Positions 32,065-41,296 of a DNA stretch of 64,000 bases are shown here, piece by piece. Under the pieces are notes generated by a model that was not told the DNA's origin, did not search any database, and saw only the letters and a list, made by a program, of their open reading frames with translations. Location of the stretch: positions 1-64,000 of the forward strand of contig JANPBU010000060.1 of the NCBI GenBank assembly GCA_031430595.1. The letters run 5' to 3'. How positions within the stretch are numbered: the stretch's first letter is position 1; each line of letters opens with the position of its first letter. The translations under genes were made by a program, and so were the position numbers. Origin of the DNA: JANNBN01 sp031430595 (GTDB taxonomy: Bacteria; Actinomycetota; Acidimicrobiia; Acidimicrobiales; JANYDT01).

Positions 32065-33315
32065 ATGAACCAACCTTCCAATACCCGTGTTGATGTGGTG
32101 GTCGCTGGCGCTGGGCTTGGAGGCCTGGTTGCGGCGTTAACGTCAGCCCGACTAGGGCAAAGCGTCGTTGTGATTGATTCGAGTACTACCGGCGGTCGAG
32201 CAGCAACTGATCATATCGGTGCATACCGAATGAACCGAGGTCCTCATGCGTTCGCTATTGCCGGAAAGGCACTTCCAATACTCAAGGGCCTCGGTATTAA
32301 CTGCACCGGGAAACGGCCTCCGATACAGCGACTGAAATATTGGGTTGCCGATTCGACCATTGGCGCATTTTCACCTTCCCTACTTGGCGGGAAGGGCCTC
32401 GCTCAATTCGGACGGGTGCTCACCCAAATGACAATCGACCGATCGAAAGACTTCGGCTCGTCGATGACAGTCGCCGAATACCTCGACGAGAAGGACGTCC
32501 TTCCACGTGCTCGGCAGGCAATCGAAGCAATGATCCGTCTCTCAACCTACGCCCATTGCCCTGACCTCATTTCTGTTGATGTGGCCATGCAAACACTAGC
32601 GTCGGGTAGCCGCGGGGTTCGATATGTACACGGAGGATGGGGTTCAATCGCTGAGCAGCTTCGCACGCAAGCCAAGCTTGCCGGCGTGACCTTTGTTGAA
32701 CAGAAAGTTACGGGTGTTACGGAAACCGAAGGTGAAGTCTCGATTGTCATTACCGGAGGCAACGAATACCAGGCGGAGTCATTAATATGTGCACTTGGTA
32801 ATGCCAAAGCCACGGCGAGCCTTCTTAACATCCGGCCCGATTCGTGGCACCTTGACGCTCCAACTTCTGAAACTACGCACCTCGACCTCGGACTGTCGGC
32901 GGTTCCCAAACACCGAATCGTTCTCGGTCTTGAACGGCCTATGTACGCGATCACGCACCACCCACCAGCACGTCTGGCCCCGCCGAACGGGGCAGTCGTC
33001 CACCTCATGCGCTATATCCATCCCCACGAAACACTGTCCGTCGAAGCCGAACGAGCCGAGCTGAACGCCGCCGCCGAGGTCATCGGTGTCGCCCCAAGCC
33101 ATCGGGTGGAAGAACGATTTCTTCATCGCATGAGTACGTTTTCGGCCACCCCAACCCCCAAAACCGGTGGAATGGCTGGGCGACCACCAACCCAAGTGCC
33201 AGACTCACAACGGATGTTCGTTTGCGGGGACTGGGTAGGCCCCGGCTGGCTGGCCGAAGCCGTAACTCAAAGCGCCACATCGGCTTCCCAACAGGCGTTC
33301 TTCTTACACGCCTAG
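32065..33315 (+). CDS. FAD-dependent oxidoreductase (amine oxidase/phytoene desaturase-like)
   Basis: 416 residues. Dinucleotide fold VVVAGAGLGGLVAALTSARL with GxGxxG and an acidic VVVIDSSTTGGRA end. The second FAD contact lies at the C-terminus (RMFVCGDWVGPGWLAEAVTQ). The central part (ADQL-like IAEQLRTQAKLAGVTFVEQK) matches NAD(P)-binding Rossmann flavoproteins of the phytoene-desaturase group. The substrate is unknown; carotenoid or amine oxidation are both possible. Confidence 0.82.
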   Translation: MNQPSNTRVDVVVAGAGLGGLVAALTSARLGQSVVVIDSSTTGGRAATDHIGAYRMNRGPHAFAIAGKALPILKGLGINCTGKRPPIQRLKYWVADSTIGAFSPSLLGGKGLAQFGRVLTQMTIDRSKDFGSSMTVAEYLDEKDVLPRARQAIEAMIRLSTYAHCPDLISVDVAMQTLASGSRGVRYVHGGWGSIAEQLRTQAKLAGVTFVEQKVTGVTETEGEVSIVITGGNEYQAESLICALGNAKATASLLNIRPDSWHLDAPTSETTHLDLGLSAVPKHRIVLGLERPMYAITHHPPARLAPPNGAVVHLMRYIHPHETLSVEAERAELNAAAEVIGVAPSHRVEERFLHRMSTFSATPTPKTGGMAGRPPTQVPDSQRMFVCGDWVGPGWLAEAVTQSATSASQQAFFLHA

Positions 33316-33691
33316 CTCATTGGGCCGTACGCGGGTCACACACTCGAATAGCGGACCAGACTCGAGCCAGGCTCGTGCGATCGCCAGTACCACGATATGA
33401 CAAAACGGGCTGCCAGTTCCTCGGGCTTGCCCGCGCAACATTGGTGGCTGTTTCGGGATGTGTGTTGACCGCTGCTGCCGCAGTTCTGCCGGCAAGAGCC
33501 CAGGACGGAAAGGCGTCTTGCCGAGACCCGAACCCGAACCGCAACCTCAGCCCCAACTCACTAACTGGATGGGCGTGTAGTAGCCAATTTCTCCCGAATC
33601 TCCTACGAACGTAGGATGATTGATGAACGGGCCTTCAGTAAGGTGCTTTATCAGTCGACAGGCATCAGGGCTTGGCCTCACAGGGGGAAAC
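33316..33691. other. Intergenic region before the BMP-type transport operon
   Basis: A frame around 33430-33615 codes a signal-like TLVAVSGCVLTAAAAVLPAR followed by a short Cys-containing tail, but has only TTG/GTG starts and no ribosome site that I can defend, so it is not called as a gene. A perfect dyad lies at 33601 (own entry). Confidence 0.4.
33601..33616. promoter_or_regulatory. Perfect dyad upstream of the BMP operon
   Basis: TCCTACGAACGTAGGA: perfect 7-base arms around AA, 76 bases ahead of the lipoprotein start codon. A candidate operator, possibly for the PucR-type regulator encoded in the same operon. Confidence 0.5.
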
Positions 33692-34795
33692 ATGCGTAGG
33701 AAACAAAGTTTGGCAGCTCTTTCATTGGTGACATTGACACTGAGTGCTTGTGGCTCATCTTCTCCGTCAAGTTCGTCAAGTTCCCCCATCACGGTGGCAG
33801 CAACCTCAGAATCGACACCATCAGCAGACACCGTCGCCGCGGCATCCAACGAAGCAGCATGCGCGGGCAAAAAAGTAACGTTTGTTTCGACTCAAAAAGC
33901 CGGTGACCAAAGTGTCGTCGACGATATGGTCAACAACGGAATCAACGCTTCCAAAGAAAAGCTTGGTGCGGAAACTCAGTATGTCGAAACACTTGACCCT
34001 GCAACCTTCGAAGCCACACTTCGCAATGTGGCCCAATCGGGAGCCAATGTCATTGCTACCACCTTCCTCGAAATGGGTGAACCACTTCAAGCTGTAGCTA
34101 AAGACTTTCCTGATGTGAATTTCATTCAAATCTACGCTGCACCCGTGAAACCAGCACTCGCCAACCTGCGCACCGTGTCGTATCGCTACGACGAAGCTAC
34201 CTATCTCAGCGGGCTGGTCGCCGGATCAGCATCGAAGTCAAAAATTCTTGGGTACGAAGGCGGTCTCTTCCTTCCTGGAATCAACTCTGACTACAACGCT
34301 TTCAAAAAGGCGGCTCAGTCGGTCGATCCAACAATCAAAGTCATTCCAGGTGAAGTTGGATCGTTCTCTGACGATGCTAAGGCCAAGGAAGTCGTGTCGG
34401 CGCTCTACACGCAAGGTGCCGATATTGTTCAGGGCGACGGACCTGTCATTGGCCACATCGAAGCCGCCAAAGATAAGAAGGGTTACGTCATCATGGGTGC
34501 GCCGGGGTTGGTCGATAAGGCACCCGAACTGATACTCGGCGTCACGTTTATCAAATTTGGCGACAGTCTCTTCAACCAAATCAAAGATGCGTGTAGTTCA
34601 ACTTTCACCGGTGACCACCAAGCCAGCGGTGTAAAAGATGACATCACCGGCTTCTACGTACCCGAACAGTTCGTTGCTCAGGGTGACCCAGAAATGGTTA
34701 AGAAGGTTCAGGCAGCCCTTCCACTTGTCGAAGCAGCAATCGCCGATATTAAGAGCGGCAAACTTGTGATCCCGGACAACCCCACTAAACCATGA
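33692..34795 (+). CDS. BMP-family ABC transporter substrate-binding lipoprotein
   Basis: 367 residues from ATG after GGGGGAAA; an upstream in-frame start would add residues before the signal. The signal LAALSLVTLTLSACGSSSPS ends in an SACG lipobox followed by a Ser-rich linker. The BMP/PnrA-like fold follows: STQKAGDQSVVDDMVNNGIN, ATTFLEMGEPLQAVAKDFPD, YDEATYLSGLVAGSASKSK, FLPGINSDYNAFKKAAQSVD, ILGVTFIKFGDSLFNQ. Relatives bind purine nucleosides. It overlaps the ATPase gene (ATGA). Confidence 0.92.
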   Translation: MRRKQSLAALSLVTLTLSACGSSSPSSSSSSPITVAATSESTPSADTVAAASNEAACAGKKVTFVSTQKAGDQSVVDDMVNNGINASKEKLGAETQYVETLDPATFEATLRNVAQSGANVIATTFLEMGEPLQAVAKDFPDVNFIQIYAAPVKPALANLRTVSYRYDEATYLSGLVAGSASKSKILGYEGGLFLPGINSDYNAFKKAAQSVDPTIKVIPGEVGSFSDDAKAKEVVSALYTQGADIVQGDGPVIGHIEAAKDKKGYVIMGAPGLVDKAPELILGVTFIKFGDSLFNQIKDACSSTFTGDHQASGVKDDITGFYVPEQFVAQGDPEMVKKVQAALPLVEAAIADIKSGKLVIPDNPTKP

Positions 34796-36378
34796 TGACA
34801 GCTGTGGCAGGTCGCGGGCATGAACTCGTGCCCGCCACCTGCTCTGTTCACATAAAACAACTCAGCGTTCAATTCGGAACGTTTTTGGCGCTTGACGGTG
34901 TTTCGTTGTCGCTTGCTCCTGGTGCGGTTCACGCCGTGGTGGGGCAAAACGGTGCGGGTAAAACCACACTCGCTCGTTGTCTCATGGGTTTACAACAACC
35001 ATCAAGCGGCTCGATCGAGTTCGATGATGAGCCACTTGCACTTGGCAGTGTGAAGGCATCAAAAACGGCCGGCGTAGAGATGGTTCATCAAGCCTTCTCG
35101 CTGCCACCATCAGCATCCGTAGCCGAAGCAATAGAGTTTTTCCATCCTTCGCGGACTTCGCTGAGGCCTTTTCGCAAACGGGATTTGGTCAGCCACGTCA
35201 AAAAGCAACTGGCAGATCTTGGTGTAAACATTGATCCGGCAGCCAAGATTTCCTCTCTTCCTGTAGAGACGCTTCAGTCCCTCGAAATTGGCCGCGCGCT
35301 TATATCTCGACCAAGGGTTTTGTTGCTCGACGAGCCCACAGCGGTTCTTGCACCGCAAGATGTAAGCGCACTGTTCGATCGCGTACGAGCCATTGCCGCT
35401 TCGGGCGTAACCATCATCATCGTTCTACATAAGGTTCAGGAGGTGTTTGCGATTGCCGACACAGTGACCGTGCTGCGCGGAGGCGTATGTGTTGCAGCAG
35501 CCCAACTAACGGCATCATTCGATGAGCGCAGCCTAAGTGAAGCCATCATCGGCAGCGCCGTGCCAGCACCAAGTACCCGCAGCCGAAGTAGGGGGGCACC
35601 AAGCGAGTTGCTATCACTTCAAGAAATCACGACGTTGCCAAAACCAGGTGACTCGCCCTTGCGCAACGTCACCCTCACTATTTTTGATTCCGAAATCCTC
35701 GGCATCGCTGGGGTCGAAGGAAACGGCCAACGTAGTTTGGTCGAGTCAATCGTAGGTATACAGTCTATCGACTCAGGCTCGATGCGTTTCTTAGGACACG
35801 ACGTCTCCGGCGCAACCGTTACGTTACGGCGACGGTTGGGCCTTCGTGTTGTACCGTTCGATCGCTTAACCGAAGGGGTCAGCACGTCACGAACCCTCTG
35901 GGAGAACGTCGCGGTCGGCGACCTCGCAACTCACCGAAGCCTCTTTGGTTTGGTGTCGCCTCGCCAACTTCGGAACAACGCGCGAATGCTGCTCGACACC
36001 TGGCAGGTTCGCTACCGAGACGTAAATCAATCAACCGGTTCGCTTTCAGGTGGAAACGTACAACGCCTGATCTTGGCCAGGGAACTTGCAGCAGGGGCAA
36101 AATTTCTGGTTGCAGCGCACCCCACCAGAGGGCTGGATCTGGGTGCCACAGCGTTTGTTCACAACACCATTTCCACCCTGTCAGAAACTGCTTCAGTACT
36201 CTTGGTGAGTGCCGATCTCGACGAACTGTTTGCGTTATCCGACCGGATCGCTGTGCTCAGCGCTGGTTGCGTCAGCGGTATTTTCGAACGCCCATTCGAC
36301 GTACAAGCGATCGGAGCCGCAATGGTGGGACAGGCCCAGATCTCCGATCTGGCGGCGGAAATTCGGTCTTTTTCATGA
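34792..36378 (+). CDS. Nucleoside-type ABC transporter, double ATP-binding protein
   Basis: 528 residues with two ABC domains as in RbsA/NupO. The first: VVGQNGAGKTTLARCLMG, signature-like SSLPVETLQSLEIGRALI (degenerate SGG), LLLDEPTAVLAPQD. The second: GIAGVEGNGQRSLVESIVG (Walker-A position lacks the GK-T/S Lys, usual in such second domains), GSLSGGNVQRLILARELA, and LVAAHPTRGLDLGATAF in place of a classical Walker B. This is the standard RbsA-type asymmetry. Starts within the stop of the binding-protein gene. Confidence 0.92.
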   Translation: MMTAVAGRGHELVPATCSVHIKQLSVQFGTFLALDGVSLSLAPGAVHAVVGQNGAGKTTLARCLMGLQQPSSGSIEFDDEPLALGSVKASKTAGVEMVHQAFSLPPSASVAEAIEFFHPSRTSLRPFRKRDLVSHVKKQLADLGVNIDPAAKISSLPVETLQSLEIGRALISRPRVLLLDEPTAVLAPQDVSALFDRVRAIAASGVTIIIVLHKVQEVFAIADTVTVLRGGVCVAAAQLTASFDERSLSEAIIGSAVPAPSTRSRSRGAPSELLSLQEITTLPKPGDSPLRNVTLTIFDSEILGIAGVEGNGQRSLVESIVGIQSIDSGSMRFLGHDVSGATVTLRRRLGLRVVPFDRLTEGVSTSRTLWENVAVGDLATHRSLFGLVSPRQLRNNARMLLDTWQVRYRDVNQSTGSLSGGNVQRLILARELAAGAKFLVAAHPTRGLDLGATAFVHNTISTLSETASVLLVSADLDELFALSDRIAVLSAGCVSGIFERPFDVQAIGAAMVGQAQISDLAAEIRSFS

Positions 36379-37469
36379 CGCCAATTGGTGTGCGCGGCCG
36401 GGTCGGCCCGAGGCTGAGCGCGGCGCTGCCGCGAGCGACAGCTGTTGTCGTCGGTCTCGGCCTGCTCGCCGCAATACTCGGCCTGAGCGGCTACCCACTT
36501 GGAACAATTCTTGATGGAACGATCAAGGGTTCACTCACCGCCCCGGGGGCTTGGCAATCAACGCTGAGATGGATGATTGCGTACGTGATCATTGGAGCTG
36601 GGGTTCTGGTCACGGTCAGAGCTGGGTTCCTTAACCTCGGCGCGCAGGGACAATTTTACTCAGGGGCAATCGCTTCAGTATGGGTCGCCCTGAGATGGAA
36701 GTCGGGGCCAGCTCCGCTCGTCATTGCCGCTGGGCTGATCGGCGGAGCAGCGGCAGGCGCTTTGTGGTCGTTGATACCCGGCATCCTTAAGGTTGTTTGG
36801 GGTACAGACGAAGTCATCACCACGTTGATGGCAAATTTTCTTGGTATTCTTTGGCTGAGGTGGGTTACCAACGGACCATTGAAAAACCCCATCGGAAGCG
36901 GTGAATCAACGTCAACTGAAAGTATCGCCAAACAATTCCGGATAAGTTCTGGTGCCGGCGTCTCGGTGTGGACAATTTGTGCAGCAGCCGGTGTGTTGGC
37001 AGCAACCTGGTTACTCATTTCCCGAACCAGATTTGGGGTACTTTCTGCGCTTACCGGACGGAATCAATTGATGGCTTCGTGGCAAGGAATCGATGCGAAA
37101 CGCTCTGGGCTTGTTTCGTTTCTGGTGAGCGGCGGGGCGGCCGGCCTGGCCGGAGCAATCGAGGTATTTGGCCCCAACGGACGAGTGTCCTCGGGTTTTG
37201 CCCCGGACATTGGTTTCACTGCCATTCTCGTAGCGATCATTGGTGGACTGAGCATCATCGGTCTAGTGATCGCTGCCTTCGTTTTCGCATTACTGCAAGC
37301 GGCACTGTTGTACCTTCCGATAGTTACCGATCTTCCGCCATCGGCACTCAACCTACTTAGAGGAACGGTGGCACTTTTCATTACGGTCGGAACCGTTGGA
37401 GGAGCCGTCAGATTGCGGCGCGCTCGCACCATTGCATCCCAGGAAGGCGGTGAGCGTGTCAGCAAATGA
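36375..37469 (+). CDS. ABC transporter permease (NupP/YufP-like)
   Basis: 364 residues from the ATG overlapping the ATPase stop. Eight or more hydrophobic segments, e.g. AVVVGLGLLAAILGLSGYPL, MIAYVIIGAGVLVTVRAGF, APLVIAAGLIGGAAAGALWS, FSA-like LVSFLVSGGAAGLAGAIEVF, and FTAILVAIIGGLSIIGLVIA. The N-L-G-A-Q-G motif after the third segment and the GGxAGLAGAIEVFG loop are hallmarks of the BMP-linked permease family. Confidence 0.9.
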   Translation: MTPIGVRGRVGPRLSAALPRATAVVVGLGLLAAILGLSGYPLGTILDGTIKGSLTAPGAWQSTLRWMIAYVIIGAGVLVTVRAGFLNLGAQGQFYSGAIASVWVALRWKSGPAPLVIAAGLIGGAAAGALWSLIPGILKVVWGTDEVITTLMANFLGILWLRWVTNGPLKNPIGSGESTSTESIAKQFRISSGAGVSVWTICAAAGVLAATWLLISRTRFGVLSALTGRNQLMASWQGIDAKRSGLVSFLVSGGAAGLAGAIEVFGPNGRVSSGFAPDIGFTAILVAIIGGLSIIGLVIAAFVFALLQAALLYLPIVTDLPPSALNLLRGTVALFITVGTVGGAVRLRRARTIASQEGGERVSK

Positions 37470-38385
37470 CATCTTTCAACTGCTTGCAACTACCCTCCGA
37501 GCTTCCTGCCCGCTGATACTGGCTGCTATCGGTGCAACATACGCGTTCCGAGCTGGCATCTTTCACCTTGGTCTTGATGGCCTCATGCTCTTCGGAGCCT
37601 TCGGGGCAATAGCCGGAACACGTTCGACCCACTCGCCGCTCATCGGTGTAATTGTCGGCGTGGCAACCTCGGTTGTCGCATCCATGCTGTTTTGGTTGGT
37701 GATTGTGGTGTTGAAGGCGGATCCGGTTATTGCCGGGCTTGGGTTATCAACACTTGGACTTGGAGCGACTTCGTTTGCACTTCAGGCGATCTTTGATTCA
37801 CGAGGGGCAATTTATGTAGACCAAGGGCTTTGGCGGCCAGTGGTTGGGCACCCAACGGGAATGCTGTCTATAGTAAGTGAGCTTTCTATTCTGGTCTGGG
37901 CGACACCTTTCATCGTGATGATTTCGTGGGTTGTTTTGCGTCGAACACTGTTTGGTCTGCGTATTTCCGTTGTCGGGGAATATCCGTTTGCTGCGCGAAG
38001 CGCTGGGGTCTCGCCAGCCGCGATTCGGTTGAAGGCTTTGCTAATTACTGGGGTCATGTGCGGGCTTGCGGGGGCCGAATTGTCGCTCGGGTCGCTTCGG
38101 TCGTTTACCGAAAACTTGACTCAGGGTCGCGGCTTCATCAGCTTTACAGCCGTCGTCTTCGGCTCAGGTGGGGCAATTGCAAGCGCGATTGCTGGACTCT
38201 TCTTTGGGTTTGCCGACGCGGTTGGCATCCAAACTCAATTGGCCGCCAATGGCCTAGAGATCCCACGTGAACTAGTGCTTGCCATCCCCTACCTGTTGAC
38301 TGTTTTGGCTGTCTGGTACAGCAGCCGTCGCCGAAAACAGCTCGGGGTTACTAGTGGCGGCTTTAGCGAACTCCGAGATTCTTGA
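37456..38385 (+). CDS. ABC transporter permease (NupQ/YufQ-like)
   Basis: 309 residues from GTG (VSANDIFQLLATTL), with an AGGAAGG site inside the preceding gene; a GTG 6 bases earlier is possible. The family motif IFHLGLDGLMLFGAFGAIAG follows the first segment. Later ones are FVMISWVVLRRTLFGL-like segments and GVMCGLAGAELSLGSLRSFT with the ENLTQGRGFISFTAVVFGSG loop. Second permease of the heterodimeric channel. Confidence 0.9.
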   Translation: MSANDIFQLLATTLRASCPLILAAIGATYAFRAGIFHLGLDGLMLFGAFGAIAGTRSTHSPLIGVIVGVATSVVASMLFWLVIVVLKADPVIAGLGLSTLGLGATSFALQAIFDSRGAIYVDQGLWRPVVGHPTGMLSIVSELSILVWATPFIVMISWVVLRRTLFGLRISVVGEYPFAARSAGVSPAAIRLKALLITGVMCGLAGAELSLGSLRSFTENLTQGRGFISFTAVVFGSGGAIASAIAGLFFGFADAVGIQTQLAANGLEIPRELVLAIPYLLTVLAVWYSSRRRKQLGVTSGGFSELRDS

Positions 38386-38390
38386 TTCAA

Positions 38391-39635
38391 ATGAAACGGC
38401 TTCTCAGACAAGCGCAAATCGCTGATTCCGACTCGGCTGCAATGCTCAAGGTAATTGACCAGTTCGATCAACTCACAGCGTCACAAGTAAGCCTTCCGAA
38501 GATGGTTCGTTTTGCCCATCGTCTCACCGACCGAAGCATCGGGGTCGACGAATCGTGGAACGGTCGAAAGATTTTGCTGGGCATTGACGGAAATGAGGTT
38601 GATGAAACCTACAAACTTGGTCGCCTCACTTCAACATTAGAAGCAGCAGTATCGGCGCGCCTCAGAGGTCGACGTGCGCGTATCGTCGAAGTCGAAGGCA
38701 GCGAGGTCCTTATTGCAAACCTCGAATCTGCATCTGGTCGAATTGGCCTTGTGTGGCTTGAGCATGGTGACAAACCTTGGACGCTGAAAGACCATGTTGT
38801 CGCCGAACGCCTTGCTGCGGCCATCGTTACCGATGCAATCACAACGAATGCTCGGGCCGATAAATCAGCTGCTGTTGACGCTGCTTCGGTTGAACGACTT
38901 CTTGCTGGCGGGCTCGGCCCAAACGACGCAGCCATCGCGGGGCGGCAAGCGCAATTGGTTCCAGACAAAAAGTATGTGGCCATAGCCATTGCTGAAAACC
39001 CACGCTCAGCAACCAGCCCGTCTGTACTTGGCGAGTTCGTCAGGCGAGAACTGGCACGAAGCGGAGTTGACGCTCGGGCGACCGTCGTTGGTTCACTGGC
39101 CGCGGTTATCGCCGAATCAACGAGCAACATCTTCGATGTTCTTGAAGAAGCACTCGCAGCGCCCCTCGGACCGGGCGGGGCCTTATCTATAGGCGTGGGC
39201 GCTCCAGCCGATTTGGTTCGCCTTGGCGAAAGTTGGAGAGAAGCCCAAGAGACACTGGTACTTCGATCGCTAGCTGCTTCTGGCCGACGCGTCGCACGGT
39301 TTGAGCAACTTGGATTGCTACACCTACTTGCCCAAATACCGAAAGCAGAAGTCGATAAGTTCACAGACTACCTACGCGTCGCCACTTTGGCAGAACACGG
39401 GTCTAGCCCAAACGACCTCGAGCTACTCAATGCCTACTGTGACAGCGGCTCTCTTCGCGGCACCGCCAAAACCACGTTTATGCACTTTACGACTGTTCGA
39501 TACCGCCTCACCCGCATCGAAGAAGTGCTCGGGCTTGATCTCAGTGATGCATCAGATCTCTTTAGGGCGCACGTTGCCGTAAAATTGGTACAGGTACATC
39601 GAGCTCGCATTCTCGATGACTGGAGTAACTCATGA
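38391..39635 (+). CDS. PucR-type transcriptional regulator
   Basis: 414 residues from ATG (MKRLLRQAQI); a TTG 9 bases upstream overlaps the permease stop. The C-terminal ~65 residues form the PucR helix-turn-helix: LELLNAYCDSGSLRGTAKTT, FMHFTTVRYRLTRIEEVLGL, DLSDASDLFRAHVAVKLVQ. Ahead of it lies the GGDEF-like/CdaR central domain (VAIAIAENPRSATSP; ALSIGVGAPADLVRLGESW). PucR-family regulators control purine or sugar-acid catabolism, which suits the transporter encoded by the same operon. Confidence 0.85.
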   Translation: MKRLLRQAQIADSDSAAMLKVIDQFDQLTASQVSLPKMVRFAHRLTDRSIGVDESWNGRKILLGIDGNEVDETYKLGRLTSTLEAAVSARLRGRRARIVEVEGSEVLIANLESASGRIGLVWLEHGDKPWTLKDHVVAERLAAAIVTDAITTNARADKSAAVDAASVERLLAGGLGPNDAAIAGRQAQLVPDKKYVAIAIAENPRSATSPSVLGEFVRRELARSGVDARATVVGSLAAVIAESTSNIFDVLEEALAAPLGPGGALSIGVGAPADLVRLGESWREAQETLVLRSLAASGRRVARFEQLGLLHLLAQIPKAEVDKFTDYLRVATLAEHGSSPNDLELLNAYCDSGSLRGTAKTTFMHFTTVRYRLTRIEEVLGLDLSDASDLFRAHVAVKLVQVHRARILDDWSNS

Positions 39636-41296
39636 GCGATCGACCCCCCGACGTCAGCGTTTCAGTTCGAGCAGCCGACGGGGTCGAACTCGCTACCGAC
39701 GTGTACCTTCCCGAACGCCAGCGAGGAAAAACCAGATTCGGAGCCGTGGTCATTCGCCTGCCCTATGGGCGCCGGGGTCCGGTCGCGATGCTTCCTTCTC
39801 TCGCTCAATTCATTGGGTTACGAGGATGGGCACTCGTGACTCAAGATGTACGAGGAAAGTTCGATTCGACCGGTCCTCGAGAGTCTTTCATTCACGAGAT
39901 TTCCGATGGACACGACACCCTTGAATGGGTGACAAAACAAACCTGGTCAGATCGACGGGTTATCGCAGCAGGTGACTCGTACTACGGCTATACCGCCTGG
40001 GCAGCGGTTGCGAGCGGCCATTCGTCAGTACGCGGAGTAATGGCGCGGGTTACTTCACCAACCGTCAGTTCAGACTGGATGTACGAAAACGGTGTGTTTC
40101 GCCTGGGCAATATGGCCGAGTGGGCGGCATCAACTTGGATGGGTGCTGAGTGGGACGACGTGCCGCTCGACTGGACCAACCGTGACCACGCCGGTCTTAT
40201 CGAACGTGCATTTGATGGAGTGACGAACACAGACCTAGAAGGATGGGCGACTCACCGAATACACGACCCGTTCTGGCAAACTCGAGATATCGCAACTGCC
40301 CTTCTCAGAAGGCCAATCGTTGCGGTTCATGCTGGTGGTTGGTGGGATCTTATGTGCCGAGGTCAACTGCGGACCTGGAAATCGCTGAGTGATGGAAACA
40401 AGTCGGCTCTACACCTTCTTCGTGTGGACGATGTCGATCACGTACTCGACCCCATTCTTCGCCCAGGGTCACCGATAGTCGATGTCATGGCCGACCCAAT
40501 GTTGCGTAACGCTCGACTTCCGGCTGAGGTTCAGCCGTTACTTGACGTCATTGATCTTGTCGACGCTGCCGACCAAGGAACAATTCTGCGGACGCACCCG
40601 CTTGCTACCCCGGCAAAATGGAAAGTTGCGTTTGGCGAATGGGAATCGGGTCAAGAGTGGCCACCCCGTGGAACTGTTGACCTCATCCTGCATCTCGGAG
40701 ATTCATCTCAAGCGATTTCGACCCCAGAAGGTGGAAGCTTGACAGTAAGTATACCTAACGCTGGCGTTGTCTCGTGGACTCATGATCCGCGATACCCGAT
40801 GCCGACCGTCGAACACGACCTATGGCGCCCTCTCATGTCTGATGGAAACCATCGAGCCAACCATGAACGAGATGATGTTGCAACGTTTACAACCGGTGTA
40901 CTCAATCATCCTCTCGAACTTTGCGGCCCGATCTCGGTCAACCTCGTGACGAATGCAGCTGCGCCTATCGCCCACGTCATGATGAGCCTTTGCCATGTTT
41001 GGCCAGACGGTAGAGCCACCGAGATAGTTCAAAGCGCGCAGAGCATCCACTCAGACGGCTTTGACGTTGCACTAAAGGCATACCTTGGAGACACCGCCTA
41101 CTTCCTAGAACCGGGAACACGGCTGCGGTTAGCTATTTCTGGAAGTAACTACCCGAAGTATTCGATTAGCACAGGAACGGGCGATGCCGAGTGGCGATCA
41201 CCCCGACGAAAACAGATTCGCCAATGGATCGCAACCGGCCCTGACACAGCACTCAGGTTGACTGTTCGACCCTTGAAGTCACGGCCGTTTCAGTGA
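39632..41296 (+). CDS. CocE/NonD family hydrolase (X-Pro dipeptidyl-peptidase S15-like)
   Basis: 554 residues. The alpha/beta-hydrolase core has the nucleophile in VIAAGDSYYGYTAWAAVASG (GxSYxG), preceded by the ALVTQDVRGKFDSTGP oxyanion strand and followed by a helical cap. HADVDHVLDP-like RVDDVDHVLDPIL carries the likely catalytic His. The C-terminal jelly-roll domain (DLILHLGDSSQAISTPEGGS; FLEPGTRLRLAISGSNYPKY) is typical of CocE. It hydrolyses an ester or amide. It overlaps the regulator (ATGA) and converges with the selenoprotein gene, sharing 7 bases. Confidence 0.88.
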   Translation: MSDRPPDVSVSVRAADGVELATDVYLPERQRGKTRFGAVVIRLPYGRRGPVAMLPSLAQFIGLRGWALVTQDVRGKFDSTGPRESFIHEISDGHDTLEWVTKQTWSDRRVIAAGDSYYGYTAWAAVASGHSSVRGVMARVTSPTVSSDWMYENGVFRLGNMAEWAASTWMGAEWDDVPLDWTNRDHAGLIERAFDGVTNTDLEGWATHRIHDPFWQTRDIATALLRRPIVAVHAGGWWDLMCRGQLRTWKSLSDGNKSALHLLRVDDVDHVLDPILRPGSPIVDVMADPMLRNARLPAEVQPLLDVIDLVDAADQGTILRTHPLATPAKWKVAFGEWESGQEWPPRGTVDLILHLGDSSQAISTPEGGSLTVSIPNAGVVSWTHDPRYPMPTVEHDLWRPLMSDGNHRANHERDDVATFTTGVLNHPLELCGPISVNLVTNAAAPIAHVMMSLCHVWPDGRATEIVQSAQSIHSDGFDVALKAYLGDTAYFLEPGTRLRLAISGSNYPKYSISTGTGDAEWRSPRRKQIRQWIATGPDTALRLTVRPLKSRPFQ

